Under the pieces are notes generated by a model. The model saw nothing but the letters and a program-made list of their open reading frames with translations. It did not search any database and had not been told where the DNA came from. Shown here piece by piece: positions 18,217 through 24,961 of a stretch of 24,961 nt of DNA (position 1 is the first letter of the stretch; the number at the start of each line of letters is the position of its first letter). The position numbers and the translations under genes are program-made. This DNA comes from Mesostigma viride (Eukaryota > Streptophyta > Mesostigmatophyceae > Mesostigmatales > Mesostigmataceae). Location of the stretch: the NCBI GenBank assembly GCA_009746045.1, contig RPFO01001058.1, positions 1-24,961 of the forward strand, written 5' to 3'.

Positions 18217-18607
18217 GGAAACAATGTAACGCTAAGGCAGCCATGCCTAGAATGTTGCCTAGCTGTGCCAACACACCTAGTCACGTGCCGCCAACGCACG
18301 GTACACAACCAGCCATAGCCTTAGCCTAGTCCTAGTACAGCCATGCTACGCCCTGGCTATGTTCAGATTACTTGCCCACGCTCCTTGCTATGATATGCTC
18401 ACATGGGTCTTATTGCACCCACAGTTTGCCGGATCGTTAGCCTGTCCTTTTAGCTAGCCGCGCCCGATTGCAGCTGTGGCATGCCTTTGGCATGAAGGAG
18501 ACTGGGGGTCTCTGCCCTTTCTCCTGTAGTGCACACACAGGGATTAAAAGCACTTCGGTGCTCCGTGACTCCCCAACGGGAGCACGAGTTTAATTAATTA
18601 ATTAATT
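18205..18607 (+). mobile_element. SINE-like or truncated LINE insertion inside gypsy pol
   Basis: About 403 bp that break gypsy pol between RNase H and integrase. It has a 3' TTAATTAATTAATTAAT tail and is flanked by a 10-bp direct repeat, the signs of target-primed reverse transcription. Removing the insert and one target copy (413 bp) brings the RNase H and integrase frames back into register. The 5' end has a 28-bp tandem (18186-18213 and 18214-18241) that copies 19 bases of the target plus TAAGGCAGC. The 3' part carries TTTGGCATGAAGGAGACTGG and a stem-loop with arms GTGCTCC/GGAGCAC before the tail. I see no clear pol III A and B boxes, so a 5'-truncated LINE is equally possible. Confidence 0.8.
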
Positions 18608-19400
18608 AATGTAACACTGTGGGAATGGCCATCTCAGGCACATACACTTTTCTAGTCACCGTGTGCTCTGCATCATGAGTGTGAACATACAGAACGCCCT
18701 CCCAGTATTCTACAGGTCTATTGCCAAAGTTGCCCCTCTGGATGGCTGCAGTAGCCATGTCCTCCGTCTTGGTGAAGGCCTTGATGACGTCCAGCAGGGA
18801 AATATTTAAAGGATTAGGCAACACCAGGTCCTTGTCAGGTCCCAGGGGCTGCATCTGCATCTCCTCTTCCTGCCCAGGGCTAGCCACCAACTGCTTGGAT
18901 GAGACAGTAGTAGCTATGGGCCCTTTTGACCTTGCCATCACCTGAGAGGCCAACACCTTGGACCGGCCTACCAACACAGGGTCCATGACCCACTTCCTGG
19001 GCCTACCTCTGCTGCGCCTAGCAGGGTCTCCCTCACCTGGCTGCACTGTGGGAGTGGGCACCACACCGTCAGGACTTCTCCTAAGACTGTCAGACAGTGA
19101 CTGGACACCCTCCTGGACGCCTGTCAACTCTGGGACAAAGCCCTGGTCGATGAGCATCACGGGACCACCGTTATTCCCTACAGGTGGTGTCAACAGTTGA
19201 GAAGTCTTCTGGTTGTTGGCCTGAGCTCTAGTCAAGGCTCCACACTCTACCACAGAAATCAGGGCAGCACAGATGTCCAAGTCCTCATGAAAACTTCCCA
19301 TCAAATCCCTTCTCCTGGACAGGGCGTCAGGCACCACATTCTGCGTACCAGGAATGTACCTCACAGAGAAAGGTCCAAACCCCCCAGGAACTCCATCCAT
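18606..19400 (-). pseudogene. pol: Gypsy RNase H end and long RH-IN linker with AT-hook
   Basis: Begins in a frame overlapping the end of the RT-RNase H frame; the break is at a GGGGGG run near 19380-19386. It carries the end of RNase H (GPFSVRYIPGTQNVVPDALS) and then ~200 residues of linker before the integrase zinc finger. The linker holds an AT-hook-like RRSRGRPRKW near residues 128-137 (about 18990-19015) and a stretch before integrase (YWEGVLYVHTHD, RKVYVPEMAIPTVLH) that corresponds to the lead-in of gypsy integrases. The frame ends in the tail of the SINE-like insertion. The linker is longer than is usual for gypsy elements. Confidence 0.8.
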
Positions 19401-20326
19401 CCAGCCATCCTCTTACTCATCCGGGTCTGTTCCAACACATGTACCAAGGGCCTGTGGTCAGTCATCAGGGTAATAGACTCGTTGCCCTGCCCATCCCTGG
19501 CGCTGCTGGCCACAGAAAACTGAGCCCCCTTCAGTAGGTGTTCCCACTTGTGACAGGCCACCACCAATCCCAGCAGCTCCTGCTCATGAACAGGGTAGTT
19601 ACGTTCTGCAGACGTCATACTCCTGGACATGTATTCCACTGGTTGAGGGCCCTTACCATGATCTTGCATTAGTACTGCACCAATAGCACCCTGTGAGGCA
19701 TCAGACCTAACCTGGTATGGCAAGTCTGGGTTGGGGCCCACCAACAAGGGAGCAGTGGTAAGCTTCTGCTTCAACACATCAAAAGCTTGCTGGCATGCTG
19801 CAGTCCACTCAAAGGGAACATCCTTCTTGAGCAGGGCTAACAGGGGACCAGAGATGGCCGCCATGTCAGGGATGAACCGTCGGTACCAGCCCACCAGGCC
19901 CAGAAAGGATCTGACATCCTGAGCTGACTTCAACACAGGCCACTCCAAAACAGCAGAGACCTTGCTGGCCTCAGGAGTCATACCTGCAGCGCTCAGCTGG
20001 TAGCCCAGAAACTTCACCTCTTGGCCCCACTCCACCTTGGACCTCTTCACCGACAGATGATACTGATGGATCACCTTAAGGACCTCCTCCACGTTCTCCA
20101 GATGCTCCCTGAAGGTACGAGAGTGTACCAGAATGTCGTCCAGGTAGACGACCACACAAGTCCTGAAGACCACCCTGGTAGTGTCACACAAGTGGGCAAT
20201 GTCCTTGAACCTGGGGTTGCGAAGGTCAGGTGAGATCTGGGGCAGGGCATTTCCAGTCAGGTGGCCAAAGATGGCATTGACAAACATCTGCATAGTGGCA
20301 GGACTGTTAGAGGCACCCATGGGCAT
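19361..20326 (-). pseudogene. pol: Gypsy RT (C-terminal half) and RNase H
   Basis: An open frame of ~321 codons continuing RT in another frame. The RT fingers/palm end is MPMGASNSPATMQMFVN and the catalytic YLDD lies in VVYLDDILVHS. The thumb follows (VKFLGYQLSAAGMTPEASKV, SFLGLVGWYRRFI). RNase H (RNH-like) follows with YQVRSDASQGAIGAVLMQ, YPVHEQELLGLVVA and LMTDHRPLVHVL. It is separated from the N-terminal RT half by a one-base loss near 20340-20350 and from the RNase H tail by the G-run near 19380. It copies element RNA and removes the RNA strand. Confidence 0.92.
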
Positions 20327-21111
20327 TACTGTCCACTGGAACTGTCCCCATGGGTAGAAAAGGCCGTCTTGGGGATGTCCTCAGTAGCCACCCTGATCTG
20401 CCAGAAAGCATGCCTGAGGTCAAACTTGGTAAAGAAGGCAGCTCCTGCAGTCCTCTCCAGCAACTCATCAATTCTGGGCAGAGGGTACCTGGACTTGACA
20501 GTCACCTTGTTCAGTCCCCTCAGGTCAATGCACAACCTCCACCCCCCATCATGCTTGGGTACAAGCAAACACCCAGAACTGAAAGGACTGTTAGCTGGGA
20601 GGATCAGACCAGCCTCCAACAGGCCAATAAGTATGGTCTTCAGCTCTGCCATCTCTGCAGGGCCCATCCTGTACATAGGCACAAAAGGAGGACGAGCACC
20701 CTCTACCAACTTGATGACATGTGTGATGGGTCCCTCAGGAGGATACTGGGGCATCTTGTCCTCAAAGATGGCTCCATACCTGTCCAACAAGGCATCATGC
20801 TGCTGTTGTTGCTCAGTGGTGACAGTAGAACTGACAGCATTGACAGAATGACCACTAGCAGACTCAGGTTCATTAGGCACCAAATGCAGGAAAAAGATGT
20901 GTTCCACTGGATAGGTGGCCAAATAAGACAGAGTATGCTTGGCAGACCACACATGCTTCAGTAGGGCAGCCCGTTTCTCCTCCAAAGTCGGCTCTTGATC
21001 CACCCCTTTCGCACCTGCTTCCCCTCCCTTGCCATCATTGACAGCTGTCTGTGTGGAACAGCACTCAGTGGCTGTTCTTCTCCCCCTGGCAACACACAGG
21101 TAGCATCCCAC
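20326..21111 (-). pseudogene. pol: Gypsy RT, N-terminal half
   Basis: Open frame of ~262 codons without a credible ATG; it overlaps the protease frame for ~150 bases, so it is reached by frameshift or broken by an indel. It contains the linker before RT, then RT motifs PFVPMYRMGPAEMAELKTIL, FSSGCLLVPKHDGGWRLCID, LRGLNKVTVKSRYPLPRIDE, and motif A in FFTKFDLRHAFWQI. It ends in TAA at 20326 just before the TVMPMGASNSP segment that continues RT in the next frame. A Q-run (QQQQQH) sits upstream of RT. Confidence 0.9.
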
Positions 21112-21575
21112 ACTGTCCCATCCTTGAACTGGACCACCCTGTCAGGCCAAGAAATAGCAGGATTGGTGTCAGACAACCATGGGATCCCCAAAATCACATC
21201 TGCTGCCGTGAGGGGAATGACATCTGCTGTCACTTCCAAAGTCTGGGATGAACAAACTTGGAAGATGAGCTGCACATAGCCAGGTGAGCAGCTTCTCCTG
21301 CCATCAGAATACTGCACCATGACAGGTGTGGGGTGGGCCAACACAGGCAACTTCAACTCCTGCACCAAGGATGCAGCAATATAATTACTGCCAGCACCAG
21401 AATCAATCATAAACAAGCAAGCTGGCTGAGCCAAGGGAACTGGCACGTTGAGGAGCCTAGCCTGAAACTTGAGTAAGTGACCTGGTACAGGAGGACCCAC
21501 AGGGACAGCAGGGTCAGAAGCACCCACAGTGTTCACTGGCCTAACGTCAACAGCAGGCAGGTCAGACCTGGCCAT
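20958..21575 (-). CDS. Gypsy retropepsin (aspartic protease)
   Basis: Starts at ATG 21575 (MARSDLPAV), inside the last 14 bases of gag and in a different frame. The protease core has the active site CLFMIDSGAGSNYIA (D58-S59-G60), a flap region around TPVMVQYSDGRR, and ADVILGIPWLSD, the second conserved retropepsin motif. It cleaves Gag and Pol. The frame ends at 20958 and overlaps the RT frame. The gag-protease overlap with its own ATG could allow reinitiation, or the real mechanism may be frameshifting. The domain is complete. Confidence 0.85.
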   Translation of the reverse strand: MARSDLPAVDVRPVNTVGASDPAVPVGPPVPGHLLKFQARLLNVPVPLAQPACLFMIDSGAGSNYIAASLVQELKLPVLAHPTPVMVQYSDGRRSCSPGYVQLIFQVCSSQTLEVTADVIPLTAADVILGIPWLSDTNPAISWPDRVVQFKDGTVWDATCVLPGGEEQPLSAVPHRQLSMMAREGKQVRKGWIKSRLWRRNGLPY

Positions 21576-23349
21576 GACAGAAGGATGACCTGGGGACCCA
21601 ACTAGTTTTTTGACTCAGGTGGGTCTGGGAGTGCTCCACTGCCTGATGGTGGAAGCTGCTCAGGTGGTGCTGGAGGCTCATCCTCGTCCCCCCATCCTCC
21701 TCATCTGCCAGCAGCTGCATGAGAGCGTTCACCATCCTACGCTTATCCTGTCTGCTGAAGGGCCGAGCGCGGGACTGGAACCTCCCAGAGGGCTGGAAGT
21801 TGGGCTGGAACCCTGGCTGCATCCGGTGATCGCCAGCAGGAACGCCAGGAGGTAGGCTGGGTGGCCTGGGAGATGGCAGGGCGCCAAAAGGTCCTCTCGT
21901 GGCAGGGGGAAACTGGTCCCGTCTAGGGCAGTCCCGTGCAAAGTGACCTGGCTGGTTGCAGATAAAACAGTTACCCTGGGTGGGATCCAAGGCATTGAGC
22001 TCCCCCAGGAGGTCATCCAGCTGGTTCAGGGACTTCTTGATGGGTGGCACTGGCGTGGCCACAGGCTCCCACTTGACAGAAAAAGCAGGCACACGACAGA
22101 GGGTGAGCACATAAGACAACACCTTGTCCCATTGCCAGTCCACGTAGTCGAACTGGGAGAAGTGCTTGTCCACATCCAGTCGCACGTGTGGAGCCATGCC
22201 ATGCAGTAGTCTGTGAAGCGCCTCTGCGTCAGAGCATTGGGGAATCTTGGCTCTAAGGTTGGTGAATTGCTCCACGAACTGTGGCAGCGTCAAACCAGCC
22301 TGCGTACAGTTAGCCAGTGCGTCCCGATCCATGCGAAGCTGATCCTGGGGTAACAGAAACCGGCGAAAGCCCAATAGGAGAGAGGGGAGGTCGGTACACG
22401 CACGTCCAGCCACAGAACGCAAAAACTCATCAAAACGGTCGCTGGCACTGTCGCTCATCCGCTGCCTAACCATTCTCTTCTGGATGTCCATCGTGAGACG
22501 TTCCTCTGCCTTGGGCCCGTAGTTGGCGAAGTGGATAGCGAAGACATCCTGAAACTTGGTGGAGAAATGGTCGAAGCTGCGATGGGTAAGGTTGGTCAGC
22601 GATAGCTTGTCTACCGACTCCACCTTGGGAAAAGGAACAGTACGAGGATACAAAGACGTGAGCTCCATCACTGGGGCGTGTGGTGCATTCTGACTCTCCG
22701 GCAATGTCGCAGCCACCGAGAGCCGTGGAGGCTCATGCCCCTGTGCATCTGTCCCTTCATCAACAAAAGGAGCGTCAACCGCATATACCCTTCGTATACC
22801 CAGTGTTGGAGACGGTTGATCCACGAAAACAGACTCTCCATCGCCCGCCTGCCCTTGCGACTCAAGTTGCTGCACACGCGCAATAGTCCTACCCACACTC
22901 TTCTCCAGCGCTTCCGCCACACTTCTAGCTCTCGCAGCTTCCTCACGTTCATGTTGTAATCGAATTTTCTCCGCTGTCAGCTCGTCAGCCGCTAGCCGAG
23001 TGCCGTCTCGCCCCGGCACCGTGTTGTAGCCAAAACGAATAGCCGAACCGTATTCGGGTGCTGGCGAACGCGTGTCCTCCACGTTGGAGAACCGTGGTCC
23101 ACCTCTACCAGTGCCACGCAAGGAGGGCTCGCCTGGTTGCACACCGAGGGGCAAGATGGAGAACTTTGGGCCGACCGACAGCGAATATCTGCGGGAAGCA
23201 GACATTAAGGTGGTATCTCCAAATAGTTGACGTCTGGGAGTAGATGATGAAACCCTTTCATCACCGGTCGTCCGTTGAGCTGCTAAAGATGTGGTTGCAT
23301 CTTCAACTCTCTTACTTGATAACGGTGGTTGTGTCTCCGGGTTACTCAT
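21562..23349 (-). CDS. gag: Gypsy Gag with CCHC zinc knuckle
   Basis: Intact frame of 595 codons from ATG 23349 (MSNPETQPP). The N-terminal ~130 residues are Ser/Arg/Gly-rich and disordered. A helical segment follows (LTAEKIRLQHEREEAARARS). The capsid-like domain is ~255-425 (FSTKFQDVFAIHFANYGPKA, DRFDEFLRSVAGRA, LTLPQFVEQFTNLRAKIPQC, ALHRLLHGMAPHVRLDV), like Retrotrans_gag. The zinc knuckle is CFICNQPGHFARDC (C-X2-C-X4-H-X4-C) near residues 461-474, then a Pro/Phe/Arg-rich tail with SRQDKRRMVNALMQLLADEE. Gag builds the particle. It ends 14 bases into the protease frame. About 220 bases of leader separate it from the 5' LTR. Confidence 0.93.
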   Translation of the reverse strand: MSNPETQPPLSSKRVEDATTSLAAQRTTGDERVSSSTPRRQLFGDTTLMSASRRYSLSVGPKFSILPLGVQPGEPSLRGTGRGGPRFSNVEDTRSPAPEYGSAIRFGYNTVPGRDGTRLAADELTAEKIRLQHEREEAARARSVAEALEKSVGRTIARVQQLESQGQAGDGESVFVDQPSPTLGIRRVYAVDAPFVDEGTDAQGHEPPRLSVAATLPESQNAPHAPVMELTSLYPRTVPFPKVESVDKLSLTNLTHRSFDHFSTKFQDVFAIHFANYGPKAEERLTMDIQKRMVRQRMSDSASDRFDEFLRSVAGRACTDLPSLLLGFRRFLLPQDQLRMDRDALANCTQAGLTLPQFVEQFTNLRAKIPQCSDAEALHRLLHGMAPHVRLDVDKHFSQFDYVDWQWDKVLSYVLTLCRVPAFSVKWEPVATPVPPIKKSLNQLDDLLGELNALDPTQGNCFICNQPGHFARDCPRRDQFPPATRGPFGALPSPRPPSLPPGVPAGDHRMQPGFQPNFQPSGRFQSRARPFSRQDKRRMVNALMQLLADEEDGGTRMSLQHHLSSFHHQAVEHSQTHLSQKTSWVPRSSFCHGQV

Positions 23350-23550
23350 CACTCCATGGGTCGCGCATGCCGGACTGGGGAAACGTTAGAGACTTGTAAG
23401 CTCAAAGCAGCTCTCAGAGCAAGACTGTCACATAAGGATGAGTCACACTCTAAAAACTGTCCGAACACACAGCATAACGTACCCTCTCTGGGTCAGGCAA
23501 GAATTCCATTGTTAACCGTGAACTAATACTATCAAGACAACCAACACCGA

Positions 23551-23570
23551 GGTAGAAACCTCCGATACCA
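23551..23570 (-). promoter_or_regulatory. Gypsy primer-binding site, tRNA-iMet-like
   Basis: On the element strand TGGTATCGGAGG starts one base after the 5' LTR. Plant-type initiator-Met PBS sites read TGGTATCAGAGC; this one matches except at two of the twelve positions (A to G at 8, C to G at 12). It implies a tRNA ending CTCCGATACCA. Confidence 0.8.
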
Positions 23571-23571
23571 A

Positions 23572-24272
23572 TGTAACGACTAAAAATGTTGTGTTTGCAA
23601 CAGCCTCAGTTTCAACATTGATGTGAAAAGATCTTTATACCTGGGTTGGAGTCGCGACAGATAACTTCACGTCCAGAGAAGCAATGAAGATGGATCTTCA
23701 ACAGTTAAGGGAATGAGTCCCCACCCTTGTTAGACACAACAGACAATGTTATATCCAAGTCGACTATCTGTTGAAGTTATAGTTGACTTTTAGCGAGGGT
23801 TGTTTGATTGATGAAACAAGGAAACCCTTGAATTACACCATAGCTTTAGCTTTCTTACACGCACACATGCTCAGCCGCCACAAACAGGATAAAAGTCATC
23901 GTGCACGCAGAGTCGGCTCAGCCCTAACCCGGAAGGACCAATCAAAAGTGAGAATCACTCAAGATAAGATCTTAGCTTCCGAATCCTCAACACAACACAA
24001 AGCCAGCACATACGAATCTCCATGACCTGGAACCAGATCCACCAGGTACAACGGTATTAAAGAGAATCTATGACTGACTGAACAAAACCATGCAAAGTAC
24101 CCTACGTGGATCAGGCCACGACCAATGAGGGTAGAACAATAAATTCTGCAGATCTCAGCAGGCCCAATATCCATCAGACGTGAAGCCTCCTAACTTCCCA
24201 AATAATTGTCCTAAAGAACTCATAATAAGATCACCAGTAGGAAAACTTTGGATGTAACATTTGGTTGTTACA
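23572..24272 (-). repeat. Right (5') LTR of gypsy element
   Basis: 701 bp, paired with 14412-15113. Ten differences by eye (seven substitutions, three one-base indels), about 1.4%. It acts as promoter side for the leftward transcript. Confidence 0.97.
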
Positions 24273-24277
24273 GCCTT
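24273..24277. repeat. Target-site duplication of gypsy element, right copy
   Basis: GCCTT directly after the right LTR matches 14407-14411. Confidence 0.93.
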
Positions 24278-24431
24278 GCATTCTGAGCACGCCATTTGGT
24301 AGTTATTTGTCTGCTGCCCATCCTTGAAGACACGCTCTTTGCTAACATATGTCCAAACATCCTCAGAATCAGCCTCTTACTCGTCGCCGCCCATCATCAT
24401 CATGGCCCATCTCCTCACTCTCCGTAGCCAT
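24278..24431 (-). pseudogene. hAT-like BED zinc-finger gene remnant, upstream part
   Basis: An ATG at 24431 opens an acidic, Asp-rich frame (MATESEEMGHDDDGRRR). Further down, in a shifted frame, is EADSEDVWTYVSKERVFKDG then NNYQMACSECKA, ending at the gypsy insertion point. BED fingers start with a V-W-x-Y/F aromatic segment and then C-X2-C, which is what is seen. Joining across the gypsy element with one GCCTT copy continues as HFKG and the rest of the finger. BED fingers bind DNA at the N-terminus of hAT transposases and of domesticated relatives. A TAA sits in the BED frame just upstream of EADSE; GTAAGAGG there could instead be a splice donor. Confidence 0.45.
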
Positions 24432-24832
24432 GGCGCCTGTTGATATGCTACGATAGGTGACCACCGCGATCTTGCTGGCAGACCGCGATCTTGGCACATT
24501 TTTGTCTTCTTGAACGGTGCCTTCCTGTCCTGTCAATACACGCAGCCATATGCATTGATCTTGGCCAAGTGGCACCTTGCTGCTCACTTGTTTCTACTAC
24601 TCGGCGCGCCGCAGCCTAGTCTAGAAACTTCCGCTTCACCCGAGCTGTAAACTGATGCGGAGCCAAAAATACGCAAAAAATACGCAAAAAAATACGCGAT
24701 ACGCAAGAAATACCCTAAAAATATGCGGCGCGTACGAAAGTACCCTGTTTTCGTACGCGCTGCTCGCGTAATCGCGTATAAACGCGCGATACGGCGTATA
24801 ATACGGCGTATGATTATACACGTACTGCGTGC
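24432..24832. other. Spacer with short A-rich repeats and a hairpin
   Basis: No gene supported. It contains AAAAATACGC-type repeats (24663-24700), then alternating GCG/TACG sequence with a strong inverted repeat, arms GCGCGTACGAAA and TTTCGTACGCGC with a 9-nt loop (24728-24760), and GCGATACGGCGTATAATACGG direct repeats. Minus-strand frames here are low-complexity Tyr/Arg/Ile strings and are not credible proteins. Confidence 0.6.
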
Positions 24833-24961
24833 CTCTGGCATGAAGGAGAAAGGGGGTATCTGCCCTTTCTTCCTGCATGTTGTGCACATTCATTAATTAA
24901 TAAATCAGGAATGTTCATGACTCCGTTGGGAGTACATGTGGCACATATAGCCCTGAGAAGG
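24833..24961 (+). repeat. Dispersed 3' module shared with the SINE-like insert
   Basis: CTCTGGCATGAAGGAGAAAG followed by TCTGCCCTTTCTTCCTG and TGTGCACA matches 18484-18536 in the SINE-like insert, same orientation. As there, TTAATTAA sequence and a short stem-loop (ACTCCgttGGGAGT) follow, although in the opposite order. It is probably the 3' end of a related non-LTR element that runs off or ends near the window edge. Confidence 0.55.

Larger units (their letters stand above)
14412..24272 (-). mobile_element. Ty3/gypsy chromovirus retrotransposon, near complete
   Basis: 9861 bp, transcribed leftwards. It has LTRs with TGTAAC...GTTACA ends, a 5-bp GCCTT duplication, a PBS and a PPT. Internal order is gag, protease, RT, RNase H, long linker, integrase, chromodomain, extra ORF, which is the gypsy order with a chromovirus C-terminus. 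LTRs differ at about ten positions (seven substitutions, three one-base indels) in 702, so the insertion is fairly young. The copy is defective: frame breaks in RT and RNase H, a SINE-like insertion before integrase, a TAG before the chromodomain, and a shift in the last ORF. Confidence 0.95.

Noticed and set aside
20261-20964. 196- and 204-codon plus-strand frames opposite gypsy RT
   Set aside because: They are antisense shadows of RT with clear motifs on the other strand.
24584-24893. Two 85-101-codon minus-strand frames near the right end
   Set aside because: The translations are Tyr/Arg/Ile/Phe low-complexity strings from TACGC/AAAATA repeats, with no domain.

Overview
This window is eukaryotic, repeat-dense DNA made almost entirely of nested retroelements and tandem repeats. 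I see no bacterial-type operons, CRISPR, rRNA or convincing tRNA, and no intact ordinary host gene. The mix of a chromodomain Ty3/gypsy element, a Ty1/copia-like element, a LINE-type ORF1 and a BED-finger (hAT-like) gene remnant suits a plant, green-algal or similar protist genome. The species cannot be fixed from the sequence.

Layout: 1-738 is a pure TCCC/TCC pyrimidine tract. At 743-2452 (+) lies a LINE-like copy with an ORF1/RRM-type protein (959-2158), no reverse transcriptase, and a GATTACA-rich tail. At 2453-3048 is a four-copy 152-bp satellite full of perfect hairpins. 3049-4068 holds no gene I can support. 4069-5230 is a 50-bp minisatellite with an 11-unit (550-bp) higher-order repeat. 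5231-5520 is a diverged duplication, and 5950-6470 is a cluster of GGTAAC/GTTACC palindromes.

At 6483-14235 (-) is a Ty1/copia-like element bounded by ~422-bp direct repeats that are about 1% different. Reading leftwards it has an extra 5' ORF (13445-12522), a gag with a CCHC knuckle broken by one frameshift, and one long intact pol ORF (integrase, retropepsin-like segment, RT, RNase H). The protease-like segment lies between integrase and RT instead of before integrase.

At 14412-24272 (-) is a nearly complete Ty3/gypsy chromovirus. Its 702/701-bp LTRs end TGTAAC...GTTACA, its target duplication is GCCTT, and it has a tRNA-iMet-like PBS and a PPT. Its gag and protease are open. RT/RNase H has frame breaks, the integrase is cut from RNase H by a ~403-bp SINE-like insertion, and an in-frame TAG separates integrase from the chromodomain. 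An extra two-piece ORF follows the chromodomain. The element interrupts a reading frame resembling the BED zinc finger of a hAT transposase, whose halves flank it.

24432-24961 has short A-rich repeats, a hairpin, and a ~55-bp module also found at the 3' end of the SINE-like insertion. Overall the window is a nest: hAT-like gene remnant, then copia-like and gypsy insertions, then a SINE-like insertion inside the gypsy element.
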